NCBI GenBank assembly: GCA_030268105.1
Contig: BSDZ01000021.1
Coordinates: 1,674,001-1,738,000 of the forward strand
DNA: 64,000 bases
Source: Volvox africanus
Taxonomy: Eukaryota > Chlorophyta > Chlorophyceae > Chlamydomonadales > Volvocaceae
Direction: 5' to 3'
Each line of letters starts with the position of its first letter. The first letter of the stretch is position 1. The notes below the pieces were generated by a model. That model saw only the letters and a list, made by a program, of their open reading frames with translations, was not told the DNA's origin and ran no database searches. A program made the translations under genes and the position numbers. Of this stretch, positions 1-12,170 are shown in pieces.

Positions 1-178
1 TTACCTTTTTCCATTTGTTTTATATCAAATACTTTCTTTGATATTTTTCTCTTTAAGGTTTTGTTTTTGGTCTTGAGTAGGTAATGCCTGCAAAATGGAG
101 GCATTACCCTTGCGTATTTTGCGGTCCATGAGCCTCATGGCTCGTTTCGGGCCTTACTAGCTCACAAACTTGGCCGAT
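1..178 (-). repeat. LINE-like 3' tail, copy 1
   Basis: Read on the minus strand, this contains a block found five times in the first 12.2 kb: GTAAGGCCCG, a few bases, GAGCCATGAGGCTCATGG, ACCGCAAAA, then an A-rich run with CTCAAGACCAAA. It has the same orientation as the decayed LINE reverse transcriptase at about 1960-3425, so it may be that element's own 3' end with later insertions between. The A-rich end (positions 1-60) fits a non-LTR retrotransposon tail. The family name is unknown to me. Confidence 0.55.
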
Positions 179-179
179 A

Positions 180-1700
180 GGTTGATTGGGAGGGTCTTAG
201 AGGGTCGGCGTGCGAAAAAAGAGAATAACAAATAAAAAATAACCTTCGTTTCGCGTAACAACCCCCCTACAAATTGAGTGACGCAAGACTGGTTGTTTCA
301 TGCATATACATGTAGCAAGGTAAAGGCTCGATTTGCCACCTGCCTATTCGCCATAAGCAAGGTACTGCAACAGGCAGGCAGCTCAAAAAAAGATCCTGGC
401 TGGAGCAAATGATATTTTTCGGTGTAATATATTAGATATGTAAATTAATTAGATAGGAGAATTATTATCCGTTCGATGAAAATTTCTTCGTGGACGAATG
501 GTTCGCGCACGGCAGATACCTATGGAAATTCGCCTAGCAGTTGGTTATTATCACTTGAATAACACCTGTAACAGAACCTTGGATAAAACTTAATAAAAAA
601 TGATATGAAAATGAAGAATAAGCGAGAGCGTGGTAGGCCGCTAGCTTACGGCCCGCACCACTGTCGTACATAATTCGGGTTTCCTTCGCGGGTGATTGTG
701 ATATATTGATTGTGAACAAAACGCGAGGTCAACTGAGCACGATTGCCACCCACGACTAACAAGGAGCTTCAAACCACAAGAGCCGCGGGGAAAACAAAGA
801 CACGAACACTACGCGGGTATCCCAGGAAGCGAGCGGGCAGCTCTTGCCACTCGCTGACCTAGACCGCCGTACCTCTCAAGCCGTACCGCAGGGCCCATAA
901 CGAGTTGTCAAAACTGACTTTTGGCGAGCCCAAAACCTAACATTATCAAGTTTTTTTTCCCGTACTGAGGCATTAGGTCATTAGGTCATGAGACGAGTAA
1001 TGCTATGAATTTTATATATTCGTTATGTCCGTTGAAATTCGGCCCAACCAAGCCTGAAGTCAGTGCACAATGAAAATACGACTCCTTCAAGGCTTCCAAA
1101 AATCCCGCCATAGGTGCCGCAGTAGGCTGCCGGCTGTACCCACCTGCGAAAAAAACGCGTGCGCTTTTTGCTTGAAGCTTCGAGAACGAATGGATACCTG
1201 CGTTTTATTTATAGGTCTGGAGGGCTGAGGGACCGTGTGGGGCGCGGTACAGCGTCTTGCGTGCGAAGCGACGCACTACTAGTATCTTGTAGGATTTGGT
1301 AATGCGAGCGCTTTGTTCCGCAGGCAAGGTACTCCCGATTTAATGTAACATGCGCACTATAAAGTCAAGGAAAAACTCTCTGTACTCCCTTAATGTGTGT
1401 GACGGCATCCCCGCTATGCAGGGACTGCGCCAAGCTGCCAAATTTGCAACCAGATATGGATAGTTAACAGTTACACAGTGGCTATTTTGTAATATCATGC
1501 AATATGTGGCCATAGATAAAACGTTAGTTGCCACTTGCACCGGAGACGTCGACCTCCCTGACCAACGGACACGTCCGGACACCAACGTTGGCTTGCAAGA
1601 ACTAGCACCGCAGGCCGACTATACCCAAGCAATATTTTATCTGTTACAAGGGCTTATGCTATAGCTTATGTAAGAATGCAAGTTGGCTAGCGGTAGTTTA
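180..1700. other. Gene-poor, AT-rich stretch
   Basis: No convincing coding exon was found on either strand. Open frames here are short and lack splice-site or family support. It lies between two LINE-like tails and is probably decayed repeat or intergenic DNA. Confidence 0.5.
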
Positions 1701-1701
1701 G

Positions 1702-1890
1702 TTGATGATGACAATTGTTACAAACTCTAAAAAAGAGTTTGTAAAATACAAACTCTAGAAAAGAGTTTGTAAGGCCCGGGCGAGCCAGGAGGCTCATGGG
1801 GCTGCGCGAACGAGCGATACAAGAAGATGAAATGATAACGTGATTTTAGATAGCAATAAATAGAAGTCCACCAAAAAAAACAAGGAAAAC
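1702..1890 (+). repeat. LINE-like 3' tail, copy 2, with paired hairpins
   Basis: The plus strand carries the same GTAAGGCCCG / GAGCC / AGGAGGCTCATGG core (about 1769-1798), followed by an A-rich stretch. Just before it are two successive small hairpins: ACAAACTCT (1720-1728) with AGAGTTTGT (1734-1742), and the same pair again (1748-1756 with 1762-1770). Its orientation is opposite to the neighbouring decayed LINE coding region, so it is probably a separate 5'-truncated insertion. Confidence 0.6.
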
Positions 1891-1959
1891 GGAAAGAGAG
1901 AAGAGTAGCAGTGCAAAGTCATCAAGTCCTGCCCGTATTCAATGAACGCCTCACACGGC

Positions 1960-3425
1960 TGCTATGGATGGATGAATCGGGTTGGTCTTGCATTGACATA
2001 AATTGAAGCATATTAGAGCTCTGTCCCATCCCCAAACTAGCAAAACCGACACCGATTTCAGCAAAGGCGACACTCTCCATCAGCACATGGTACTCATCCT
2101 CTGCGGAATCGGCGTTACTGCAAACACGACACCAGCGTTGCTCTCTTGGGCGGCCTTTAGGGTGGTTAACCTCTAGTGCCCACGCACCAAGACGAAAACG
2201 AGTAAAGATGTGTACCCATCACGTTGTGGCATACCCATCCAATGTGTGTGCCTACACATTTTCATGCCTGGCGTCCCACCATCAGACAAGAATTTACGTT
2301 GTAGAGTAAGAAGACGCGGACTCAACCAATCTTCCTTAAGGCGTTCCTCCAAGGTAAATATGGCTGAAACTATGCAAATACTCTAGACGACAGAAAATCC
2401 GCGCCACCCTCAAGGTCTAAATAAGTTGGTAGGTCTGGCTAAGGACCTAAGCACCTCAGCCCTTGTAACATCATAGACCCCCAAAGGGGTTCTGGTACAG
2501 TCAGTTAAGAGGGCAGTACGGATTTCTTCACGAACCACATTATGAAAGATACTGTTTTGGCCTCGCACTACCGATTTCATCTCTCGGAACTCATACCGAT
2601 TGCTAACCGATAACACGCCTCAGTCCCACGCTCAGGAATTGGGAAGCCAGCAAGCGGTGGATCTGACCAGGATGGAAAGAGACCACCTCGCATTTACGGG
2701 TGCGAACAGCCATACCAAACGCAGTGCACCACTCAGGGCTGTGAGGACGCACATGAGTCGTCGGTGATTATCTTTATCTTTTTCTGCGAGCTATTTCTAA
2801 GCCGGCAAAGTCGACGCTTCCGCATTGAAACTCTAGCATCGTTAAGATGACTGCTACAGATGTCATCAACCATGCATAGGGCTTTCCTCCACATATATGC
2901 CGCTTGGGTTGTAGCGGTCCTTAGCTTCTAGATAATCAGCAAAACCCTCAGTAAAGACACAAAACAACGTAGGGCTACGTGGGCAGCGCTGTTTGACCCC
3001 CTGGCACGACTCAAAAGGGTCACCAATTTCACCATTAACACGCACTCGAAGTAAACCTTCGCGTGGCACGATTTTAGTGCTTCAATAATAGGTCCATGTA
3101 ACCCACGTTCTTGGAGCCGCTTCCAGAGAAGACTCCGTTCTACCTTGACAAAAGCTTTCTCAAAATCGACCTGGCAAGCAAACAAAGGCCGACTAGAACT
3201 GGGCCATCTCTATGTTTGTCCGTCAGGTGATGCAGCATAAGCAAGTTATGGATAGTGACAATTTTAGACCTGAAACCACCCTGGTAGGGGGAGCGGACTT
3301 TAGCAGCTTCACATCACTGACTAAGCCTCCTTTCTAAAGGGAAGGCTTAACATTTGCTAGTGCACTCCCAACTGCCAACCCTTGATAATTGGCCTTGTCC
3401 AACATGTCAACCTTCTTATGGATCG
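1960..3425 (-). mobile_element. Decayed LINE (non-LTR retrotransposon) reverse transcriptase
   Basis: Several frames broken by stops and shifts line up in the order of a LINE reverse transcriptase when read on the minus strand. A block starting PIHKKVD and containing NYQGLAVGS lies at about 3425-3350. It is followed by QGGFRSK and LLMLHHLTDKHRDGP (about 3280-3200), the motif-A-like VDFEKAF (about 3170), GVKQRCPRSPTLF (about 2995-2955, motif B), and an M-V-D-D where YADD is expected (about 2850). A C-terminal zinc-finger-like block, TRFRLGAWALE then CRVC and DEYHVLM, lies at 2203-2060. The order and spacing match L1-type LINEs. The copy is inactive: the frames are interrupted and the catalytic tetrad has changed. 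No target-site duplication was recognised. Confidence 0.82.
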
Positions 3426-3579
3426 GAGCAAGGAAATTTGGTTAATTTGTGAGTTCGCGTTGCCGATGTACTCGTTCCGCACCAAGGGCTTGCAAAACAA
3501 GTAACGATGGCTTATAGAAGTGAGTTTATAGAGTTTTTTGGGAGAAAACTGGGAAATATGATTTGTCAATAGCCAATAA

Positions 3580-3712
3580 GCGACAGTGATTGTGATGCAA
3601 TTGTTACAAGCTTTATGAGCTCGTAAAGCCCGTGCGAGCCAGAAGGCTCAAAGGACCGCGAGAACTCGAGGACAAACGAAAAAAGATTGTGAAAAGCCAA
3701 TAAGTGTGTTTT
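3580..3712 (+). repeat. LINE-like 3' tail, copy 3
   Basis: This plus-strand copy of the conserved tail shows a TTGTTACAAGC lead-in, GTAAAGCCCG, GAGCCAGAAGGCTCA and GGACCGCGA, then an A-rich stretch. It sits immediately upstream (in minus-strand terms) of the decayed LINE coding region but in the opposite orientation. Substitutions relative to the other copies suggest an old insertion. Confidence 0.55.
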
Positions 3713-3719
3713 GCAGGTG

Positions 3720-5923
3720 TAGGAAATTGCCGTGCCAACGCGAGGTAAGAACGCTTTTAGACAGGTACGATTAGGTACGATATGGAAATGCTACAGTTCT
3801 TACGCCTGAGGAAACGCACCCGTTTGTCCGGAGTTTGAGTTAATCATTCCAGGCCCTACATCGTGGTAATGGTGCCAGAGGGGTGGTCGCTTTGAAAGGC
3901 CTTTCGTGAAACTCATTTCTTCAATATACGACAAGCATAGCTTTGACATCGGACTGTTGTGTGGATCTCAGACGCCGCAACGCACAAAAAGGTGGGCTCA
4001 ACTAAACAGGACCACACAGAGAGCTGCTAACGAGCAAAGATAACTCGGTTAACATTTTTAAAACCGGAGAGAGGATCTCTCACCCTGGCTCACTGAACTG
4101 TTTTCGTGACGACGGCGATCGACTGCACGCGAACCTTGCAGGGACCTGCGCTGTATTGATGGAACAGGTACACCACAATGTCAATTTCCAATATCAACAT
4201 ATATACACATTTCATTAAAAGATCCCATAGATAACTAAGGGCGCACGCAAGTCAACACATGTAAAGTTGGCCTCGCGAACTACCTGGGGTGCCGGGAATG
4301 TACGGCACAATTGCATAGTTTGGTCCGCGAAAAGCTCACAAATGTTCCATCACAATACGTGGGATCTGCCGTTTTCCTGCGGCAAGTGTGTTGAGGCAAG
4401 GATGTGGCCCGCCATCGCCAAAGCCATCAACCATATTTCAAATGCAACAAAGTACAGACGACAGGATACGGGGGCCCAGATCCCCGGGGCATACTCGTTA
4501 CCAACGTACACTGTGCACGAAAACCAGTGGTCATGGTCATAACAATCATTTCAACAACGCGAAGAGGCAGATCACCTTGGTGGTTAAAAGTTCATCCTTA
4601 GTTCACAGCGGTTCACACTAACCATTAAGCAGGTTAGTTAGCCATTACGGCTGGATGAGTGTATTTTCCCGACATCCTCATCTCAGCTGATCCACCACAA
4701 CCGGTGTCGTGACAGCATCGGCCGATACGGCATGATGCATGCAGATGCAAACCCAATCTTATTCGGTTGGCATCCGTATTAACACCGTGCCCGGTTGGGG
4801 GCGAGTCTCACTTTATTATTAACAGGCTGAGCCGCCATAGGACGTCGTAGGCAGAAGGGCCTCTTGAGAGAGTGATCCACCGGAGGCGCTTTGGCGGCTG
4901 ACGGCAGAGGGGGCGCCGCCCACAAGTCCCTTGGTGCTTCCCACATGCACGGGAATGCTGCGGGCCTAAGCATAACCGCTCTGGGGCACTGGGTGCTGGC
5001 CGATGCCATCCTTTACTGAGTGGCTGCGTGCTGTGGCTGCGTTTATGCTTGTATCATCCTCGACAGGCTGTCATCCTCGAGGGCATCCATTTGTTGTGGC
5101 ATGCGTAAAGCAGTGTACTAGTAGTCTACGCAGGCCACTCCTTGTGATCGAAGGTTTCCTACATACAGCTATGCGTCTATGCCAGGGGCTTGATGTACCA
5201 AATTACGGAAAGCCAAACGCATCACCAGAAAGCTTAGCAAACCCGTGGTCGAAAGTTATGATCCGCTCGAGGGGAGACTCTTCGTTACGCATCGAAAGCT
5301 GCGACCCCATGGGAAGTGGAGATCCCTCACCCAAGCCTAACACCGTATTTACACGATCATATGGATACAAAAACCTTTAGGAGAATTTATATAACATTTC
5401 AGCCCTCTGCAAGGATCTACAGGTGTATTCTGGCCTCATGTCTTCAGCTTCTACCTACATGACTAAAATTTTAATACACAATCATGCAAGTAACATTGCA
5501 AAAGCGATCGAAGCATAGAATGTAGGAAACCGTGAACCGCGAATTCCGTGGCGGTATCCAACCTGTACGACAGCGTCTACGAGCGCCTTGGCCTAAGCAA
5601 AAGAGAATATTATTGTCAACTAGTAAACAGTACACATGGTTAAATTGGTAACCTAATAGCACTGGCTTGATTAAATTGGCCTTCAAATGCGATTCAAAAC
5701 GTTTGCGACTCATTTAATCATTTAATTTAAAGAAATTAGTTCCATGTAAGCTAGCATGTATAATCTTAATAAATAGATCTACAATCAGTATTCCATGTTG
5801 ACGGCAGCATTGGTGGGCGCCGTGCAATTGATGTACGGCGTCGAAGCCAGCCAAAGAAGATTAATAGATAACACTATGCTAAGTAAGTACGTCTCGCTTT
5901 GTTTGTACTCCGACATTGATATA
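3720..5923. other. Intergenic stretch upstream of the first pherophorin gene
   Basis: No gene could be supported. A 125-codon open frame with an ATG at 5003 (to 5380, plus) and a GC-rich open frame on the opposite strand at 4779-5009 show no family similarity that I recognise. Neither has flanking exons in phase. The last few hundred bases should contain the promoter and 5' UTR of the pherophorin gene starting at 5924. Confidence 0.45.
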
Positions 5924-8900
5924 ATGAAGCTTGGCGCCCTGGTGGTGCTTGGCGTGGCGGCCGCTTTCGCGTAAGTTTCCCGACGAAGCCTTTCTGAATT
6001 CTGAGGAGCGGCGAAATCATTCACCGCTTGATATTTAGTGTTATGTGATCTTATGCGCCTCTATTTTTGTCTCTCTTAACCCTAAGTACTCGGCGGTAGC
6101 TGGCGCCATTTTGCAAATATCGCTTCTAAATAGACATGAGCATAATCTAAAATATTGTATTGATATGGTACAAGTTGTCCCGACACGAGAGATAGAGCCT
6201 CACCTTTCGAGCCCTCCTTTCGCCCATGCAGGGTCGCCCATGCGCAGACGACGGACACGGTTGCGTACCCCAACTTTCCCTTCTGCCAATGCATCAAAAC
6301 TCCATCGCCTTACAGCATTCTGCCCGTTGTGAGGAATCCCAGCAAAGGCACGTACTGCTTCACCCTCAACGTTACGAAGCCATCACCATCCGCCACTGGA
6401 TACTGCGCCACCCAAGCTGACGTGTACAAGATTGAGGTAGGTTATCTGTATCCTTCACGTCGTGAACATTATCTGACGCCCTCCTTATCCTGCGTCCTTC
6501 TCATTCAATCTCCGCTGCTGGCCTCATGCTGCGGAGCCCAACGCGTGCTAAGCAAAATGCGCGTCTTCCGTACAGTGGTACCCATTCCATGGGCGCGTGC
6601 CATTTCCGCGTACCCAAAGTACACTGTTGAGCTCACACTGTATGAAATCAGAGCTTTGGCTCTGTAGTAGTAGATGGCATTGGGGATATGAGTAGCAGAC
6701 TTACAGCTGCGCCCAGCAGCCCCACCACGACAGCTACCGATATGCCTCCCCCCCATGTACAGTAGTACTACCAGGCTGTCCTCCCTGGCCTCCAGGTTCG
6801 CCACCCCTTGCCGCCCTTCCAATCTTCCCCTTCCTTTCATCCATCTCCTTCCTCAACCTCCCAACCCATCACTCACTTCCTCTCGCCATCTTTCGCCGCT
6901 CCACTTTTCTCCGCCGCTCACCCTAGCCCTCCTGTCCCATCTTCCCTCGCGCCTGTTCCTCAGTTCAATGTGTTCAAGTCATGCGATGTGTTTGGCCCCG
7001 TCGTCAATGCCACCCTCAACGGCAAGCCCACCAAAGTCGGTCCCAACTTCGATTCACCGGCTCAAGGCCCCGAGGACGCTCGGATCCTGCGCTTGACGCA
7101 GCTTGATCTGGGCCTGAACAGTGACGGCGCGGAGCTGTGCCTCTCCCTGGGCTTGAACAATAGGAGCAGGGGCTGCGCTACCCTGGAGGACCTGTGCGTA
7201 CCGCCCACCGGCGCCAATAGGGGCACCTGTTCTGTCGCGCTGTTCGACAGCAAAACGAACTGCTGCCCGATCTCTAAGCCAAGCCCACCGAGCCCACCGC
7301 CGCCACCACCACCACCGAAGCAGCCACCGCTGGCGCCGCCGCCGCCCGAGAATATTGTTCCCTTTATTCCTTGCCGGACGTGCATCTACCTCACTGTTCA
7401 GGAGGTCACCCCACACCTCTGGCCATTCACTTTCAGCAACGATATCTGCGACGTTCTCATACCGGAGGCCATCGAGCTAGTGCAGACAGCCGCCCAGAAT
7501 GCCGGCGCTGGCTTGCTCAGCAATTTGACCACTTTCTCCTGCGACGCTGCGGTTATAAACATCTGCTTCGCATTTACCAGTCCTAATGCGCTGCAGGGTA
7601 ACGTCAGTGACATACTTGTTGCCATCCGTGACCTTTTGACGCCATCGTGCCCTGCGTACCTCAACGGTTATCTGGTCAAGGCCTTCGTCTCGGATTATGG
7701 TAGTGATCCATTCGGGGACCCAGTGGAGTCCTGCCTCTCTGGTATAGAAGTAAAAACGTGCAGTCCCGAGAAGGTCGACTTCCCCAAGTGTTTGTGAGTG
7801 GCAGGCGGGGTCCAGGCTGTTAACGCAGCATGTGATGCGGGATGTCGAATTCGTCTAGCTAGCTAAACAGCAATGGCGCGACGCAACCGCAAAGCATCGA
7901 AATCGATTGATGTGCTCAAGTTGTACATCAGGACATGTGGGTGGGGGTTAGGGTGGATAAGGCTGTTTGAGGTCGCTGTCGAAAGCTTACATGCTTACGG
8001 TTTGCGAAACAGAAACAGCAGACAGAGGCAGGTTGTTCGGATTGGACCCTGCTCCGGGGGGAAGGCATGCAGTGTATTGCAGATTGAGAAATAAGTACGC
8101 AGGAGGAGCGGGCGCTTCATTAGGCGGCTTCATTAGGAAGGGCCCTAAGTGATGATGGAAGGGTAATGTTGTGATGGGCAATGCGTGTACAGGATAACGA
8201 CAGGATGTGGCTTCATAATGGGACCAGGGTCAGGACAGAACCGCGCGTGGGGGTTCAGTATGATATCTCCCCTAGGCAATGGCAACCTTGCGCTGAGGGA
8301 CAGATGGGGGTATTTGCTGGGTTTCTATCCTTCCCCACATACGCCTAGTCTTCCTGTGTCCTATATTGCTTCTCTTTTGGCACATTCTAACGGAAACATC
8401 TGTCTATCTGGACCCTGCGCTGTGTGTGTTTGTCCCTTTGCTGATGAAGCTGCGATACCAAGGCTCTGTCTACGCGCTTCGCAGCCCTGCCGTACCTGAC
8501 CGCGGCGCCGGGACGCCCCACCAACAAGGTCAACTCCACGCTGTACTGCTTCACGTTGGCAGTTGTTAATCCCTCGCCGGCTAACGTAAGCAATACGGGC
8601 TCACCATCACCAAGGCACTCTCCATGAGCCTCCATGAGCCGTGCACATTATCACATCATGAAGGAATATTTCCATATTGCCTGTGCTCGTCTCTGTCCAG
8701 TGATTCGTGGAACAGCACCACCAGCGGACGGTTGTTTGTGGCCATATCTCGTCACAGCCCTCTTACAACCAGAGGACGGCGCGTTGAGATATCTTTCGTT
8801 TTTGTTTTACGGAGAAAGATGTCGTTCATCTTTAGCGATACAGGGAAGGGATCTGGGTACACACGCACAGCGGTTTGCGAGGTAGGAGTGCTTGAGCTCC

Positions 8901-10069
8901 CCGGCCATGCCCCGAGTGCCTTACAGATGATTTAAACACATCCCGGTCGCGCCTAATCACCCATGCTTGGCTGATCCGGCCCTCATTATCCTGTTCGACA
9001 AATTGATAAACTCACATAATCCTCGGTTTCGCAAATAGTCGTGCGTGTATGTACGAAGCAAACCCATACGGCTAATATGCAGTTGCTAATTTTCTCGTTC
9101 CTGGCATCATCCTTGGCTCCTTCCCACCACCTTGGCCTGCAGACCTACTGCGCCAACACCACCGTGCTGCTGAAGGCCGAGCTTTGGGGCAATGACGCCC
9201 CGTTGCAGCGCCGCAAGATTCTCGCTCTGGCCTTCCAGGAGGGCAACAGCAACACTTTGAAGTACATCTCACCGTCCTGGGGTGCTAACGGCGATCAAAC
9301 CCTCAAGGTGTCGCCTCTTAACTGGACCACCGAGGAGGCTGACGGTGCCAAAATCTGCCTGGAGCTAAGCAATGCCACTAACCTGGAGACCTTCTGCAAC
9401 CACGGCGACAAGACGTGCTGGTGCGTTCGCGCTGGTGGTTGAAATACGGGTAAAAGCAGCATGATAATCGACCCAAGAATATACCTCACCGCCGGCGTAA
9501 TATAATGAAATTTAATATTTGGAGTCATTCACATGTTGTACCGCAGCAATATTAACAAAATTACATAGAGTAATAAATAATAATCATGGGAAATAATAAC
9601 ACTAATAATAATATGTTAAATGGCATCTTCCCTCCTTCCTTATGACACCTCTCCTTCTATGCGTGCACATTTTTGCTTAGCGATCAGGAGAGATCGCGGA
9701 TGTGGGACTGGGTGGCAGGGTGCGGGGTTTGTCTGTGGAGTGATGGCACAGGGAATGGTAGTGATGTATTCGGGAGGGGGACTGTGCTCCGTGAGCCGAC
9801 ATCATCATGGCTGACGTACGGAGGTTTAAGCTTTGGTGAGGCTATGGGGTTTAGGGTTTTGCTTTTTACTTCAAGACGCTGAAGGAGGAGGAGGAGGAGG
9901 CGGCGGGAAGGATGTTGCAGTCGTTAGCAGCGACGTTCTGACCGCCATCGCTTTCCGGTGGCCCCCTGCTGCACGGCCGTTTTCCCTATTCATACCAATC
10001 CGCAGGATCAACCTGTTCTCGCCAACCAAGGAGTGCTGCCCAGTGTTTGCTGCATCTCTGTTGCCATGA
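5924..10069 (+). CDS. Pherophorin (extracellular-matrix glycoprotein), six exons
   Basis: Proposed exons are 5924-5970, 6232-6436, 6964-7793, 8450-8585, 9143-9420 and 10006-10069, giving 519 residues with every junction in phase. Exon 1 encodes a signal peptide (MKLGALVVLGVAAAF, continuing AVAHAQ). Residues about 25-187 form an N-terminal pherophorin domain (FPFCQC, YCFTLN, ACDVFGPVV equivalent, DGAELCL, NCCPIS). A short proline-rich linker (about 188-212) follows, then a cysteine module (CRTC to FPKC, about 221-361). A second pherophorin domain (about 362-519) has LYCFTL, VLLKAELWGND, GAKICLEL, TCW and KECCP. Pherophorins are secreted, cross-linked structural proteins of the volvocine wall or matrix. 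The stop-like end at 7797 is avoided because a GTGAGT donor lies just before it and the downstream exons complete the C-terminal domain. The proline linker is unusually short beside its minus-strand paralogue. Confidence 0.87.
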
Positions 10070-10532
10070 GGGCTTTCTCCCACACAAGATCTCTGCGATG
10101 GCTGCGAGAGTTGAGATCAGCCCTCACTGCTGACACGAGTGAGCGCCGCGCTCCGCTTGCGGCGAGAGCCATCCTAAAGTCTTGGTGATGCAAATATTGG
10201 TTCTTTTAGATGTATTGTGGCCTATTTAGTACATGCTTATGCTTTGCAACAATATCGCGCGTTCATGAGCGGAATAGTTAACGTGTCCATGTAAGGCAGC
10301 TTGAGCATGCCATGATCAGCCCTTGCCAATTATTGTTGTACTGACAAGCCCTGAAGCAAAATCATCGATGGTGTTATCTGCGCATTTGATCGAAAGCTGT
10401 TGTGCTCGACTTGTTAGCCAAACTGGCTGTTCGTTGTTCCTGACTTGTGCTGTACTGCTATCCGAGACTCGGCCTTATTTGCAGCTTGCGTTCGACCGTG
10501 AGAAAGCTCGTGAGAACACTCATCCAGAACAG

Positions 10533-10537
10533 TGTAA
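10533..10537 (+). terminator. Candidate UGUAA polyadenylation signal for the first pherophorin gene
   Basis: TGTAA lies about 460 bases after the stop codon. UGUAA is the usual poly(A) signal in Chlamydomonas and Volvox. The pentamer is short and could be chance, so the transcript end is unproven. Confidence 0.3.
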
Positions 10538-11524
10538 ATTGTGTCGTGTGCAAATGTATCAGGTTAAACGTCATTCCAATCGTGTGCGTGTCGTACCATT
10601 ATCCAGCAGCCACAAGCCAAGCCACAAGCCACAAGCAATCAATAGCCAGCAGCAGTTAGTCGGTGAATCACTATCTAGCCGGTGACGAACGAAATCATGA
10701 AACCCAAGTTTAGGAAAGGAGCTGGATGGGGATTGAAACAGTGTGCGCAGTTTATAAATTATTAATCCTTGCGTATGCTGCATCCGCTGCATCCGCACGC
10801 TGTACCTCATCTTTCTGTCTTCATATCTCCTTGTTTCTACATGTTGCAGTACGGGACGAGCGACATAGAACCCACAATTGACACCTTCGCAGATGAACGC
10901 TCAGCCAAGCTGCACAATTTTTCATTTACTTTTTCTTTGTTGGGGAAGGGTCCTATGCTCTTCAGCAACAATGACCCTGCCTGTCACCGGAAGACCGATA
11001 AGTGGCTAACTCTCCCAAGTAGTTTGAATCCATGATCACTTTAAGAAATGTTATCTTTCCGTACTTAACACTGTAACATTCTCCGATTCTGAGACGGCAA
11101 CTTTAAAGTCCGTATGGTGGCTTGCCGTACTGACCATAGGTACCCACGTACACCCCGGAGCCCCCCCTCAGGTGGTGGTTACCAGTACCATTAGTTGGAG
11201 TGAGACAATATCTTGCTCTCTATGTTTACTGTTTCATTTATGATTTTGCCCATAATAATTGCGGTATTGCGTTGTTCAGTCTTTATTTTTACACTCTCGT
11301 AATTTTTGGGTAGTAGTGCTTTACATGCGCTGACCTCGTGTGTAGTTCAAGTACATGCTGTATGTTGTTTGACGTCCACTACTCGTTGTGTTGTTAGAAG
11401 ATTACCTATTAATCTCCTCCTCCGACCTCTTTCGGCTGTCAGGGCCAGCCGTCATCAGCTCCGTATGGATTAATGTACAGGTCGTCTACAGCCCTTCACA
11501 ATTTGGGCTATGCAAGGTTTTAGA

Positions 11525-11640
11525 TTGATGATTACAAGACTCGTAAGGTACGAGTCAGAAGAGGCGCACGGAACGCAGATAATTCTAGACATAGAGAATA
11601 ATACAAATATAAGATTTGAAAGTATTAAGATATAGTTGAA
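11525..11640 (+). repeat. LINE-like 3' tail, copy 4 (diverged)
   Basis: GATGATTACAAGACTCGTAAGG is followed by GAGTCAGAAGAGGC and GGAACGCAGA, then an A-rich stretch. This keeps the order of the conserved tail, but the core is more diverged than in the other copies. No coding part precedes it, as expected for a 5'-truncated LINE insertion. Confidence 0.42.
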
Positions 11641-12039
11641 TCAGGCTGTACGGCAAACGGGCTTACATATAGCATAGGACAGGAAACTGTGCTATGCCAC
11701 GAGATAATCTGCTTGATAACATGGATATATAAAGTTAAACATTCCTAAACACAAATTTATATGGTCATCGTAAATTCAGGCCTAGGAAAGGAGATGTACG
11801 TTGCCCGGTGACCTAACTTACACGGCTGGGGGCTTTTCATGAACGAGGAAAAAACAATTTCCTAGTTTATTACTTTATCGTGTCTCACATCTGTCACACT
11901 TCTTTAGTGTTGTCTTGAGTTGAGACGGCTTTGGTTTGCAAGGGCTAACGAGCTCATCAATATTGCAGGCAGAGCTCTTATTTAATATGCTTGAAAGCCT
12001 AATACTGTTCGGTAATGGTCAAAGCACCAGAACCCTTGA

Positions 12040-12170
12040 GGATGATTGATGATTATAGGTTTCTGAACACGTAAGGCCCGGAATGAGCCAGGAGGCTGAC
12101 GGACCGCAAAACACTCAAGACCAAAGCTAAAATCTTAAGAATAAAAAGCAAGAAATCAAAATAATAATTG
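12040..12170 (+). repeat. LINE-like 3' tail, copy 5
   Basis: GATGATTATAGG leads into GTAAGGCCCGGAATGAGCC, AGGAGGCTGACGGACCGC, AAAACACTCAAGACCAAA and an A-rich tail. It closely matches the minus-strand copy at 1-178, including the CTCAAGACCAAA block, so both belong to one family. No reverse transcriptase remains next to it. Confidence 0.58.

Noticed and set aside
5003..5380. 125-codon plus-strand open frame
   Set aside because: No recognised similarity, no flanking exons and ordinary composition for non-coding DNA here.
6808..7797. Treating the central pherophorin exon as a complete single-exon gene ending at 7797
   Set aside because: A GTGAGT donor lies just before that stop. The next three exons complete the second pherophorin domain in phase, and the minus-strand paralogue has the same structure.
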